Source: Adineta ricciae (lineage: Eukaryota; Rotifera; Eurotatoria; Adinetida; Adinetidae). Taken from it: 64,000 bases of DNA. The notes below the pieces were generated by a model that saw nothing but the letters and a program-made list of their open reading frames with translations, was not told the DNA's origin and ran no database searches. The DNA lies in NCBI GenBank assembly GCA_905250025.1, contig CAJNOJ010000137.1, forward strand, positions 124,001-188,000. The letters run 5' to 3'. Below, one piece after another: positions 30,580 through 43,300 of this stretch (position 1 is the first letter of the stretch; each line of letters opens with the position of its first letter). The translations under genes were made by a program, and so were the position numbers.

Positions 30580-32734
30580 TCAATACAATTCGGCACTGTT
30601 CAGAGCACCACCATTCTTTCCACCAGTGACTAAGACTTTTCCATTTGATAAAATCGATGCCGTATACCATTCGCGTCCAGCACTCATATTTCCCGTTCTT
30701 GTCCAATTACCTGTTGATGGATCATACAATTCAGCACTATTCAGATAAACACTACCACTGTATCCACCAGCGACTAAGACTTTTCCATTTGATAAAATCG
30801 ATGCTGTGTGTTCATGTCGTGCAACACTCATATTTTCAGTTGTTGTCCAATTACCTGTTGATGGATCATACAATTCAGTACTATCTAGATAAACACTACC
30901 ATTGTTTCCACCAGCGACTAAGACTTTTCCATTTGATAAAATCGATGCTGTGTATTCATGTCGTGCAATACTCATATTTCCAGTTGTTGTCCAATTACCT
31001 GTTGATGGATCATACAATTCAGCACTATTCAGATAAACACTACCAGTGCATCCACCAGCGACTAAGACTTTTCCATTTGATAAAATCGATGCTGTGTGTC
31101 CATATCGTGCAACACTCATACTTCCAGTTGTTGTCCAATTACCTGTTGATGGATCATACAATTCAGCACTATTCAGATTATGTCCACCAGCGACTAAGAC
31201 TTTTCCATTTGATAAAATCGATGCTGTGTGTGCATATCGTGCAGCACTCATATTTCCAGTTGTTGTCCAATTACCTGTTGATGGATCATACAATTCAGCA
31301 CTATTACCACCACCAGATTCACCAGTGACTAAGACTTTTCCATTTGGTAAAATCGATGCTGTATGATATTCTCGTGCAACACTCATATTTCCAGTTGTTG
31401 TCCAATTACCTGTTGATGGATCATACAATTCAGCACTATTCAGATTAACATTACCATTGTCTCCACCAGTGACTAAGACTTTTCCATTTGGTAAAATCGA
31501 TGCTGTATGATATTCTCGTGCAACATTCATATTTCCCGTTAATTTCCATTCTAAACATAACAAAAACAAATTCAAAACTCTATTTTTTCCTGCTGCAAAA
31601 CTTTCAAAGGAAAAAAGAGAAATCGTCTTTGAGAAAAATAGAATTTTTGTAAATAAAAATAATTAAATAATTTTCGAAGAAGTTTCCAATTGAAAACGAT
31701 TCGTTTTATTGATTTTTTCTTTGAACTTACGTCCTGAATAGGTGATTAAGTCAAATTTTTGAATTCGATGATTTTGTTGATCAACGACAAAAAGATTTCC
31801 AAATGAATCAAATTGAAGATTCGATGGAGAATTCAGTTGATTTGGATTTGATCCAACTGATTGATTACATCCAATTAAACAATGAAAACCATTCGAGTTT
31901 TGTCCAATAATTCGATGATTATTTGAATCAACAAGAAAAACAAAACCTTGATTATCCAATGTGATTCCACTTGGACAATTCAAATCAAATGTTTGATTGG
32001 AAAGAATTGTTTCACCTTGAAATGAACCTAAGAGAAACTTTTGTATTCGATTATTTCCACAATCAGCAACAAATAAAGTTGAATTTGTTTCATCAAGAAA
32101 TATTCCATGAGGATTTCGAAATGTTGTTGATGTTGATCCTGCATTTCCTGTTCCTGCAACAGTTGACAGGTAGTCCCATTGATTGAGTAATGATTTGGAA
32201 ATGATTTGATGTTGTTGAGATAATGAACAAAACAAAGTTTGATCTTCACTCACAAAAATATCAAAACATTGTTCACAAAAGTTCATTCGTGAAATGAAAT
32301 TCATTCTCATTGATGAATTCATTTCTATTTCACTGACAACACTCATATTTGATGAATAAAATGTGTCAACATAAATCTTTTCTTCTTTTATCACAAATAA
32401 ACTTGATGAGTTCTTCAAATTCATTGAAATATTTCCAATTAAACTCATATTTCCTTGAGTAAAAATCAAAATTTGGTCAGTTGAAATGTAAATTGTATTG
32501 TTGTGATCAATAAACAAATCAAATTGATTCATTCCAATGATTGTTTTATTGAGAATTGTTGTTCCATTTGGATTCCATTCAAAATCCGATGAGACATTTG
32601 GTCGATTGTATAAATAACCTCAATTCAATGCAATTCGATATTTTATCAATTCTTTTCAACGAAATCTTACCTGAAATCTCCTCTACAATCAGCAAAATTA
32701 TCAACAAACGAACTTTTCTCACTGTCAGCAACAT
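30580..32734 (-). CDS. secreted NHL-Kelch fusion protein
   Basis: Exons 32734-32671, 32618-31731 and 31550-30580 (minus strand), with introns of 52 and 180 nt; phases agree and give 640 residues. Exon 1 encodes a signal peptide (MLLTVRKVRLLIILLIVEEIS). Exon 2 encodes an NHL propeller with blades such as NPHGIFLDETNSTLFVADCG and SPSNLQFDSFGNLFVVD. Exon 3 encodes seven nearly identical Kelch/galactose-oxidase-type repeats of about 45 residues, each of the form W-TTGNMS-AR--HTASIL-NGKVLV-GG---NSAELYDPSTGN. The last repeat ends at NSAELY just before the stop. Two propellers in tandem suggest an extracellular binding protein; no catalytic residues or membrane anchor were seen. The Kelch consensus is of the type common in bacterial proteins, so exon 3 may have been acquired horizontally (inference). 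Confidence 0.88.
30600..31540 (-). repeat. tandem Kelch-coding repeat, seven units of about 135-145 bp
   Basis: The plus strand shows the same block (ACTAAGACTTTTCCATTTG followed by ATAAAATCGATG) at about 30628, 30775, 30916, 31063, 31195, 31327 and 31474. Units are nearly identical at the DNA level and vary mainly in the loop after VLV.GG, where short in-frame indels occur. This suggests recent expansion or gene conversion. Confidence 0.9.
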
Positions 32735-35096
32735 TTTCCAACAAGTACAAAATTATCATCTCACTTTTGTCACAAAAAAGGTTTTTATAGGAAAAATAGC
32801 TTTTATTCATTCAAACGCAAATCATGAAAGGTCGGATTTCTTATGACAAAAATATTTCCGAAAAGTCAATAAAACTTGACCTCCTTTTTGAAAAATAGAA
32901 AGAGAATTGTCAAAAATACTCAAACATAAATAAAGTTCATTTGAAAACCAATATGTTTATCATATGTGAAATGAATACTTTTAATCCTCAATCAGGAAAA
33001 TTATCATTACCCAAGCAGACAAGGTTTTCGAAAAACGCGTTTCCACGATCAAAAAGTGTTCTTTACGCGCTGAAAACGGCGTTTTTACCGTGTAAAGAAC
33101 ACTTTTTGATTGTGGAAACGCGTTTTTCAAAAACCTTGTCTGCTTGGGTAGCGTGTTTTTCATCTGTTCTTTATACAAATCCTTGAAATTGATATTTAGT
33201 GGGAAGAAGAGAAAGAACAAGGATGATACTCACAATGCGATGGACATAATGCAATAATTTCAATTATCTTGTGTCTTCTGTTGAAATCGAAGTTCAGAGA
33301 AAAGCGAGATTTCACATTACAGTTTCTCCTCAAGAGAAATACGAAGAACTCAATGTGTTTTACCAATTGTTTCTTCTTCATTAGACGTCTTTGATGGTGT
33401 TGATAAGGAAATCTTCATTTGATTGATAAGAGAAAGAATAAGACGATTGTAGTTCTTTTAAATATTCAGAAATTAATCACGAAAAACAATGGATTTTTAT
33501 TTATTTTTCATAAAGAATCTTTCTTAACAATTAATTTCTTATTTGATTCACATGACGGTTCATCATATAACACATTATGAAATTATAACACGAAAAATAT
33601 ATCGCATTGATCTTTTTTTTATCTAAATGAAGTTGTTTCTTTCGTGAAATCGACAAATGTTTACAAATAACAAATCTTAAACATCGCCACCGAGAATAAA
33701 TGTCAGTTCTCCTGATTTTCTCATAAAAGCTGTTCACAAATATTTGCTCGACAACTTCGTCTTTACATTATCATGATGTGCTTTTTTTGCAAATGCTGTG
33801 TTAACCTAACGCAAATCAAAGGCATCACATGAAAGGAAAGAAAAAGAGACATTCAAATACAAAGAATAAACGAGTTTTTGACGATGTTTTATTCCAATGC
33901 TTATTGTTGCGAAAATGATGAATTTAGTGTGTCAATAATTGACTGAGTTTGACAAATCGATGAATGATCATCAGGATAAATGAATTTTTGGAATTGAAGT
34001 GCTTTTAAATAAAATTTTCTCGATTTGTTCAAGAAAGAGTTTTTCAAATGATAATTGACAATGAAAATTAAACATCGAATTGTTGATGAATATGAAGATT
34101 CTTTGGCAAAATATTCAACGCTTTTTCTAAAGAAAAGATTTGTTTGATCAAGGGTGAAAAAGCGATTTGTGAGTTTTGATGAATTTCGTGAGTTAGAGAA
34201 AATGAAAAATCGTCGGGAAGAAATAAAGATAATGCAGAACTATACAGAACTACACATACACACTCAAACTGATCGAAACTCATCCTAACTCATAAAAGAT
34301 CAACTCATTTGCGATGGTTTTTGAGTGAGTTTGAAGTGATTTAATTCAGCTTTTCCCCCCTTGTGTTTGATCATATAATTGACTGATTTGTAAACAAATA
34401 TTTGCAACACGGCACGGCTAACTAACGGTCACATTCGTTGAAGAAGGTTTTAAAAGAATAGGTCAGCTGAAAAAATTTTCTGTCCACAAGAAGTAGAATC
34501 GAAAGAGTTTCGAACGCGTAGAGAATTCCTCTCGTCTTCATCTCGAAGTAATTGGAATACAGAACTATCTTTAATTGATTAGCCAAACGAAAGACATCCA
34601 AAAATCGGACGAAAAATATCAAATAATTTTCGTGAATTTTTCATTTTTTCAAAAAAGATCGACAAGAGTTACTGAAAGAACGTCGAACTATATATCGGTC
34701 ATGTTGTGATTCCGTGTGCACACTGAGGCAAGGTTTGCGATGAAAGAGAAGCTATGGTTAAATCACGAGGAACGGCCGAGGTATCGAGCACTAAAATCTG
34801 CTACTTTTGAGAACGCAATTTCGAAACGCTTGGGCGTGCCGCATTGTGACCAATCAATTGAGATTATAGAATCTTTTGATGTTTTTATACTCTCAAGTCG
34901 ATATGTTTCTTTTTATTATGAAAGCTTCATATACTTGTAAACTTTTGGAAAAATAAGAGAAACCGTCAACTGACAAGATCATCAAGCGAACATAAATAAA
35001 TATAAATGGAAGTTCTTTTAGATAGATGATGCTCGAATGAGAAGATGACAAAACGCTTTTTAAGAACAGAAATAAACCACTGTGTAAACTTTGTAG
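32735..35096. other. long intergenic region containing a hairpin element
   Basis: Contains the palindrome described separately at 33008-33150. The remaining sequence has only short frames without recognisable features. Confidence 0.5.
33008..33150. repeat. near-perfect inverted repeat, 59-nt arms with 25-nt loop
   Basis: The left arm 33008-33066 is complementary to the right arm 33092-33150 over 59 nt with two differences. Both differences would be G-U pairs in a transcript of one strand or the other. The outer end reads TACCCAAGCAGACAAGG. No open frame spans it sensibly. It could be a foldback/MITE-like element or a hairpin RNA precursor. No clear target-site duplication is visible at its edges. 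Confidence 0.85.
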
Positions 35097-36011
35097 TTAA
35101 GCAGTAGCCGAAAGTGATATCGATTGTACTGGCATTAGTCTTGTTGATCTACAAAGCTTTAATTTATTCCTACACTCGATGAGACTTTGTCGAAGATCCG
35201 GGGTCTGTAATAACAAGATAACCAACATGGGTGAATAAGGTAAATTCGACATGACGAGTAAAGTGCGCATAAATTTATGAGGTAAGAGATCCACACGAAT
35301 GATAGTTAGAATGATAAGAACCAGTACTGGGATTCCGACGACGAACAATTGAGAATTGAGTAAAACAATACGACGCACTACTGTCAAGTCGCGTTGCATT
35401 CGCACCTGTTGGTTGCTATTGAATTTTGACGAGGCATCACGTATATGTCTTACTAGTAATCGATAGATTATACTTAGACTAATGTCAGTTAATAAGAACG
35501 ATACTGCAGCCATGTACAATACGAAATCAAGTCTTGTCAACGCTACAAAGCAGATGTTATCCGTCGCAAGTTTTGGCATGTTACCTGTAACTAAAGCAGG
35601 TAAATCGAAAGTAAAATCAAATATCCACTGGCAAATAACAATGCAGATCTTCGAAATGTGACTTTTCAGCAACGTCACTTGTCGAATCTTACAATATCTG
35701 TCGACAGCCAATAGAATAAATGAATGATGAATCCAGGCAATCGTAGAATGATGAAAATATGCACGTAATGGACATAATGAATCAACGGTAGAGTACTCAT
35801 ATTGATCCCAAATAAGCATAAACACACCTATTGCTAGATGATTAGCAGAATTCAACAACACAGCTAGCGCAGTATTGCACGCTAGAAATGTTGGGAAATT
35901 GAAGCACCGATGTCGGTAAAGAGCAGCTAATGCAAGAAAACCAAATGCAACGGTAAAATTCAAAGAACTGACAAATAAGTATATGCGATTAATAATTGTA
36001 GGAAAATCCAT
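35097..36011 (-). CDS. 7TM receptor
   Basis: Single-exon gene of 304 residues with seven hydrophobic segments. TM3 ends in the canonical VDRY (residues about 102-105), and Cys in SLCPLRAYF just before TM3 can pair with the second loop Cys (NICFV). A basic intracellular loop 3 (MQRDLTVVRR) precedes TM6. The tail is about 30 residues long. Divergent class A-like receptor with unknown ligand. A degraded partial copy lies about 1.2 kb further along at 37207-37590. Confidence 0.87.
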   Translation of the reverse strand: MDFPTIINRIYLFVSSLNFTVAFGFLALAALYRHRCFNFPTFLACNTALAVLLNSANHLAIGVFMLIWDQYEYSTVDSLCPLRAYFHHSTIAWIHHSFILLAVDRYCKIRQVTLLKSHISKICIVICQWIFDFTFDLPALVTGNMPKLATDNICFVALTRLDFVLYMAAVSFLLTDISLSIIYRLLVRHIRDASSKFNSNQQVRMQRDLTVVRRIVLLNSQLFVVGIPVLVLIILTIIRVDLLPHKFMRTLLVMSNLPYSPMLVILLLQTPDLRQSLIECRNKLKLCRSTRLMPVQSISLSATA

Positions 36012-37206
36012 CTAAATACTGTTTATTGATATACACACGGCTGTTGAATTAGTTGCACGCTTGTGTCAGAGCGATATCAGAAAGTATGTTGCGGATAGTG
36101 GAATCCAACAATAATCTTTTCTATTCGGTTGGTACTTTAAAAAGCAAGAGAAAGATTTTGAATGACGTTCGTGGATGCTATACGCGAAGAAATGTCGATG
36201 AGAATTTGTTTAGCAGAATTACGCTTAGTTAAGCGAATGAAAATATATCAAGTCAGAAGTGCGAACATATAATTTTAACCATTTTAATTTCGAGAAATGC
36301 TTGTGTTTTGTTGAAAAGAGAAATATTTCAAAGAAATTCATTTAGCTTCAAGTGGCTGCATTCGAACTAACTCATGCACTATAACTCCGTTAAATGTCAT
36401 GTAATATCCGTTTACTAAGAAGGCACCAGATTGAATATGATATCTTTCGCTAAACTGCCACATCAATATACCAAAAGATATAAACGAACATTTTGAAACA
36501 ATGACACTTCGTATAACGACAAAAATGACGGGGTGTTACAATTTCAGCTATTAATATGCGGAATAGTTGAAAGTTCTACTTGTTATTGGTATAAACGTCC
36601 AATACCAGTCTTTAGCGGATTTTCAGCGAAAAATTGCGTTATATTAGATGATTTCATGCTAGATTTTTCGATCCTACATAGATAATAACTAGACTTATCG
36701 TCAAGGCATGACTTTTCTTCTTTCTCGTGTTTCTGAAGACATTACGTGAATCATTATAGATACTTACTTCGTAGTTCAATAATATTAAGGATAAAATAAG
36801 AGATATCGAATAAGATAAACATTGTTTGCTTGGTCATTTTATAGAATCAAGGGCTGAAATACAATCGAGCGACTAATTGGCTCTTAAAGCATCTATAAAA
36901 AGAAAACTCCTTTTAGTAATTCAATGACGTAGGCAGACATGCTCGTAAAATTAGTCTAATTCTTTTATAATTCTTGCAACTATCGATGTCGATCGAGTTT
37001 TCATGACATTAGAATACAAAGCAACCGAAAAGTAAGTGCCTTCCGCGAAGGAAGTCGATACATCGCTGTTATAAATCATACATTCAGGCTTACATTACGC
37101 CTAGCCAGTATTTATTTGTATATATTTTATCTCTAGATCTACTGTATTTCATACAAATAGATGTAATCTGATGTGAATACATTTTTTATACAGAGTATGA
37201 GAAAAT
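36012..37206. other. intergenic region between a receptor gene and its relic copy
   Basis: AT-rich, with no supported gene or RNA. Confidence 0.5.
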
Positions 37207-37590
37207 TTAAATGAACGTGAAACATACAATGAATCTTTGTCGCAAATCTGGTGTGAGATATATCAAGATGTCAACGTTATTGACAAAGGCAAACAATTGA
37301 GAATTGAGTAAAATAATTCGACCGAATATCTTCAAATCTCGTGGCATTCGCACTATTTGCTGATTATTAGTGAGCCTTGCTGAAACTCCACGCACATAGT
37401 GAAAATATGCACGTAGTGTCGATATCAGGATTTTCATATCGATTCCAAATGAATATGTAGACAGACATTGCTCAATGATTAGCAGCATTAAGCAGGACAG
37501 CTAATGTAAGAAAAAGTGAATACAACAGCACAGTCAAAAGAACTAAAGAATATGTATAATATATTAATAATCAAAGGAAAATCCATCGTC
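37207..37590 (-). pseudogene. 7TM receptor relic with internal deletions
   Basis: Segments match the receptor at 35097-36011: the start context (GGAAAATCCATC at about 37575-37587), LRAYFH before TM3, then directly the loop-3 motif NNQQ.VRMPRDL and ILLNSQLF, and TPDLRQ near the tail. TM3-TM5 and most of TM6-TM7 are missing, and the remaining pieces are joined in frame only by chance over 93 codons. It cannot encode a receptor. Confidence 0.75.
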
Positions 37591-38581
37591 AGAATTATTG
37601 ATGATGTGGACGGTTCAATTGGAATATTTGACGACTACTATTAAAAGAAGAAACCACTTAATCAATATATTTACATCCAGAAGTTAAAGAGAGGAGAAGA
37701 ACAATAGTTTTTATTGAGCAAAATATGTAATGAAGTGTATTTCTGCTTGTTGCAGGAAAGTTCAACGAACTAGAAGTTCGTTTGCGATAAGAATGTCAGA
37801 CGACAACGTGAAAAATCATATACAAATGGAAGCATACTCAGCGAGCAGATAGAAAAACATATACCGATGACACCATTTGAAATGCATTAAATATTTCTGC
37901 CAAATTTGATAGTAAAAAAGTTTCTCTATTTAAACTTTTGTTTTCATTGTACTCGCGAAACTTAAGTATGCAGATACCTTTTGAAAATCTATACACGAAA
38001 TAGAAAATAAAACTAACAAATTTGTAACTGAATGCTCAAACTTTCACTTCTACTATTTACTATGACAACAATCAATTTCATATCATGACTGAAATCATCA
38101 GTTGCAACGGAGTATGAAGATGATAAGGGACTAGTTGAATATGTTATTTGGTTGACCAATGACAAGTGATTTTGTGAGTGGATTATTATACGATAAGTAA
38201 CAAGTGTTGCTTATTTCTCCGGTTTAACCATTAACGTAGCTGACTAAGCCAATTTTTAGATCAGATTTCAATTCCTTACAGCAGAAGTCGAATCTAATGA
38301 AATAGTTTTTTTTCTTTGAAGCGCTTGTAAAAGTAGCTCGCTCATTCATTGAGTGTCATATAAAATAAGCTTCTCTTTTACTACTTGATGTCGTCAGATA
38401 GAGAAAAGAAATTACGACATCACGTTTTAGTATAAATATTTACATAGAGCTGCTTCAATGTTGACTCACAAGAATTACGAAATTGCTATGCAATTATTTT
38501 TTTCTTCTACAATTAAGTGTCAACATTCGAAACTATATAAGACTCAGCTCTGAATCAATTGAATCGTAAAGACGATAGAAA
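37591..38581. other. intergenic region with TATA box of the vWA gene
   Basis: AT-rich. A TATATAA element at 38534-38540 lies about 42-48 nt before the ATG at 38582. Nothing else recognised. Confidence 0.5.
38534..38540 (+). promoter_or_regulatory. TATA box
   Basis: TATATAA 42 nt before the vWA gene ATG, the right distance for a short 5' untranslated region. Confidence 0.5.
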
Positions 38582-39874
38582 ATGGCGTCAGTTAGTTTAC
38601 GTTGTATTCCAGACAACCCATATGCCATAATTGGCGTGACAAATAACAAGAGAGCTCGATTTGAAATCGAAACAAAACCAAACGAAGACAATGCTCAATC
38701 AAAAAAACGAAATCCGCTCAATTTAGTATTAGTACTTGATCGCAGTGGTTCCATGGCATCAAGCAACAAGTTAACATTTGCAAAACAAGCTGTTATTTCT
38801 GTACTCAATGCGCTCAATGACGACGACATTGTACATCTTGTTGCTTACGATACTACAGTACGAAACGTCTTTGAAAATGCATCAGCAGTAAGTCGTCAAA
38901 ATCTGTATTCAATTGTCGAAGGAATTACCACTGGTGGTGAAACATTTCTATCCGGCGGAATGGACATGGGTGCTAGTCTGCTCGAAAAATATCCACATCC
39001 TGGCTTTTCTAAACGTATGTTCGTTCTATCCGATGGATTAGCAAACGTTGGATTGCGAAGTAAAGAAGAAATCGTGAAAGTTGTTGGTAAATACAATGAA
39101 AAAGGTATTATCGTTGACTCGTTCGGCGTTGGCGAAGATTTCGATGCAGAGATTATGAAAGGCATTGCTACAGCTGGTCGTGGTCAATTCTTTTTTCTTG
39201 AGTCAGCCGAAGTCATTGTCGATCTAATGAACAAAGCGTTACAAAATGTTTTTGATGTCTGCGGATCGCAAGCACAATTAATTATTCGCGGTCGTAACAA
39301 TGCTATTGTAACCAAAATCTGGGGTCACGAAAATATTGCCGTTGGTGCAAACCTTGGCGATATTCACTTTGATAATCTTCGCGTTATTCTTTGTGATTTT
39401 ATAATTTCGGGAAATGGTCCGGAAGGCGCCGAAGTTCATGCTCTCGATTTTCAACTGAAATATAATCTGCCGGAGAATATCGAAGGTGAGCCTGTCACTA
39501 TCGCTGGTCAGTTATCGGTCATATTTGTCAATGACGAATCCCTTATTCGAGATATTGATCCTAAAGTCCGAATGGTGCATGCAACACAAGTTGCCGGAGA
39601 AATGGATGATCGAATCGTTGAATTGATGAAAAGCCATCGACGTGATGATGCCATTGCCTTACTCACCGAACAAATCGATCTTCTCAGACAAGTGGAACAT
39701 TTAGATGATGACAAGGGGATGATTGCAATGTTAATACGAATGGCAGAAAACTTACAAAAACGATTAAAAGATAGAACAATCAGTGAGAAAGCAGCTGCTC
39801 ACAAATGTGGTCACCATGGTCACATGAAAAAATACCATGATACTAAATACACAAAACACTACGAAGAAGACTGA
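38582..39874 (+). CDS. vWA-domain protein with His-rich tail
   Basis: Single-exon gene of 430 residues. The vWA domain spans about 45-235 with an intact metal-binding MIDAS: DRSGSM (residues 53-58), the Thr in GGETFLSGG (about 120-128) and the Asp in LSDGLANVG. The domain is of the YfbK/inter-alpha-trypsin-like type. A beta-rich middle region (about 235-330) is followed by a helical region, and the C-terminus is rich in His and charged residues (HKCGHHGHMKKYH), a possible metal-binding tail. There is no signal peptide, so it is probably cytosolic and acts in metal-dependent protein-protein interaction. A poly(A) signal AATAAA is at 39950. Confidence 0.9.
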   Translation: MASVSLRCIPDNPYAIIGVTNNKRARFEIETKPNEDNAQSKKRNPLNLVLVLDRSGSMASSNKLTFAKQAVISVLNALNDDDIVHLVAYDTTVRNVFENASAVSRQNLYSIVEGITTGGETFLSGGMDMGASLLEKYPHPGFSKRMFVLSDGLANVGLRSKEEIVKVVGKYNEKGIIVDSFGVGEDFDAEIMKGIATAGRGQFFFLESAEVIVDLMNKALQNVFDVCGSQAQLIIRGRNNAIVTKIWGHENIAVGANLGDIHFDNLRVILCDFIISGNGPEGAEVHALDFQLKYNLPENIEGEPVTIAGQLSVIFVNDESLIRDIDPKVRMVHATQVAGEMDDRIVELMKSHRRDDAIALLTEQIDLLRQVEHLDDDKGMIAMLIRMAENLQKRLKDRTISEKAAAHKCGHHGHMKKYHDTKYTKHYEED

Positions 39875-40340
39875 TAAGCAATCTTTTTCATTTGTAGCTA
39901 ACCCAGATTAATATTGAAATTCTTTTCCTTCCTACCTTTATATAATGGGAATAAAATCATTTTTTCTGTTTGAAGCAATGAAATTGAAGTGTATATTTGC
40001 ACTAGTGAATTTTAGGATGAGGAGGTACATGACTTTTAGAATAGTGAATTATTTCACAGATGTTCTTCAGTGTGACAACCTAATTTTCATTGTCATTGTG
40101 CTCAAGTGCGATGCACTAGAGTGTAATACAAAAGAGAACTCTTCACTCTTGTCCACAGCAAAATTATGTTTCCACATAAAAATCTACTATTTCAAGAATT
40201 ATTTACTCACATCTGATGTTGTTGCATTTACTACTATTTCTGCTACAACACATTGTTTATCTCCCTCTGGTATGAATTCTCTTGAATATTTATTTTCATT
40301 AGGTAGAAAAAAAACTACAGAAAAATTGTCATTTCTAGTT
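39875..40340. other. convergent 3' intergenic region
   Basis: Lies between the 3' ends of the vWA gene and the AAA ATPase gene. It contains AATAAA at 39950-39955; the 137-residue frame here is AT-driven and not protein-like. Confidence 0.5.
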
Positions 40341-43300
40341 CTAACCTCGACTTTCTAGTAAACGTAACCACTTATCATTGTATTCTCGATTTCGTTGACA
40401 TTCTTTTTCCCATCGCCTGATTCGAGCTTCATCAAGGCAACTGAAATCTTGTTGTCGATCACCTCCACTTGTTTGATCGCCATCACCACCGCAACTATGT
40501 TTACCTTTCTTACACCCGCCTGCACCCGTCGTCGTTGTCACTGTTGCATCGCAGCATATCCATTTGAATTTATTCTTTTGTCGTTCATACTCTTCGCGTC
40601 TATCCGGATTGTTTATGATTCCATATTCCAATTTATTCAGTGCCAAAGCCACTTCACTTGGTGTATACATAGTCAGATCAGGCACTGAAACATCATAGAC
40701 GAATCCATCATGATGAACACAATTGCCTACAAGTAAAAAACTATAATGATAACCGACAGAGGCAAACTTGTTTCTCTTTACCCATCTTATTTTCATTCTC
40801 AATGTAGTGATCTTTGCATTTGACACATTTCAATAGATCTTCTGCTTTACGTCGTTCCAATTCTTCTTCCCTTTCTTCTAATCGAGTTCGTGCGAATTGA
40901 ACATCCGATGAAAATTGCCGCAAAAGAAAAGGTTCTCGAATCACAGCAACTGCCCACTTTTCCACAGTTTGTTGTTGATCCTTATTGTCACCTTGTGATT
41001 GTTCGACAACAGCTTCACGAAACCGTGCTCGAACATATGTATAGATACTTTGGTTAACAACAGATGAGCTCATCGATCGGCCCATCGATGAATCTGATTC
41101 TGACTTATTCACCCCAACTAATGCATCAAGATCATAGATGATCATCGAGCGAGTATAGGCGACACATTCATCATACCGTTCTTTCAGGGTTTCAAACACT
41201 TTCTTCTCATCATATGCACCTTGTGATGCTAATAGATTGAGATCAACCAGTTGAAGAAGTTGCACATTGCGCTCTTTTCCGTAGACAGTCAATCGTTCAA
41301 GGAGACCTTGTGTGCTTGTTTCACTCGCATAAAGTTTGTGTTTGGTGACGCTGACATGTTGATCTGGCTCAACGATTTCAACTCGTGCACTTCCACCACT
41401 CAAATCAACAATGATTCGACCAGTGTACACATATCGAGACAGACCATTAACACGAATTTCTGATTTGTTTATCAGATTTCGTAGAAGTAGACGAGGTAAT
41501 GTCTCACTGCCAAGGAAGATTTGGTACTGCTGTGCGGTGCGATCAGCGATTTTCAAAGCTTCTTTATGATCAACATGAAAATTTGGTCGAGTGCGTTGAG
41601 CAGCCATGCACCGAACGGTGACGGCGCGTGTAAATGCTCTAATGGCAAAAGAAATATACGTCTAAAGGTCAATTCTTATATCAAATTTACTTGCAAGCTG
41701 CACCACTGAAGTTAGTCGTGGCAATCACCAGTCGATCAGTGAGATTAGGTTCAAGAGCCCATTCTGGTATTTGATTCAAGATTTCCATTCGTGCTTTTGA
41801 TGATGGTCGACCAACAAAGAACTTTCCGGACATTCGTCGAAGAAACGCTTCATCCATCATATGTAAACGATTTGTAGCACAAAAGATCATCATGTTTGGC
41901 ACATCTTTGATACCATCAATCAATGACAAAAGAACACTGATCTTATCAACCTTGCCTTCACTGGAATCTTCGTCACGTTTTGGTGCTAGAGAATCGATTT
42001 CATCAATTGACAAACAACACATCGCATATGGAATACGATGACATCGAGAGGCAAGTGCAATGATGACTCGTTCGGATTCTCCGACCAATGGTCGATTTAG
42101 TTCACCCGCTGCCAATGGAGGGCCAACCATACAAATACCTAATTTAACACACAACTTGCTCATGATTTCTGATTTGCCCGTACCAGGAGGACCATACATG
42201 ATAAATCCACGCGCAGGTTTCACCAGTCCTTTGTCTACTGGTAGTTGTGGTTTTTTTAATTCGGCTTCAACATCACGCCTTTCAGTTTTCCAGTCATCGA
42301 TTTGTTTCTCATGAGTTGTCATGGCATTAATCCACTTATCCATTTTTTGTTTATGTTCAGTAATCTGTTTTTCGATGTTATTTTGATCACATCGCCATTG
42401 TTGATCAACGTCGTGTAATTTTCTTGCACGATCACGTGATGTACTATTCGTATCTATTTGTGATCGCTCCTCTGTATAGGAAACATGCAACACTTCCATT
42501 GTTCTGTTCAAATCATTGATACGCTCATTAAAATCCAATACATGTTTCTTTGCATTTAGCCATTGTCCTTCCAAATCATGAATTTTGTTGTCAAGCTCTT
42601 CGATTTTGGCTACTTTTGCTTGATTTCCACCGTGTGATCTTGACATTCGAAGTTCTTCCTCAGTGATTGTCAAAGGCAAGAAGAATTCACCCATCGGCGA
42701 AAATAGTCCATCATCTGCATAACCTTCATTTCGCATCTCATCAAACGATGCATCGATACAAGCAGCCTCAATCTTTGGTAAAGATCTATGAGTGCAAAAT
42801 GCTCGTTCGAAACGAAGCGTATGACAAATAAACAGTTTGATCAGATGCAGACTGGCAAGCAGTTCAGAATGAGCTGCTCTCTTCGACTTATCTAAACACC
42901 AATTTATATAATATGAATTAGAAGTAGAACTATTGTTTCCTTACCTGTAGTCGAAGGAAGTTCTTGGTTCGGAGAACTTTCTTCAAACAAACGTCGACGA
43001 TCATCTGTAGCACTCTCTCGTTCTCGATCCACCGCTGCTTTCAAAATTCGCTTCGCGTTCATGCTTAGTTTTCTTATATTATCCCATTCGGATTGTTTCA
43101 AATTAGACAGATGAGCGAATGACCGAATGTCTTCCTCGCGCAGTGCTTTTAGCCATTCACTTGCTTGTCCGTTGTCTTCGTTGGTGCACACATCACGTAC
43201 AAACTGATCGAGAGAATTTGTACGCGGACAATCAACGACTGATGATATTCCATTTTCACTGCCTTGTTGAGCGCCTTCAACGACAAACTGACAGTGAATG

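Noticed and set aside
30645-31366. Plus-strand repetitive frames (227 and 106 residues) with repeated HLIKSML or PATKTFPFDKIDAV units
   Set aside because: They are antisense shadows of the Kelch repeats. The minus-strand frame has a proper Kelch consensus, upstream signal peptide and in-phase splices.
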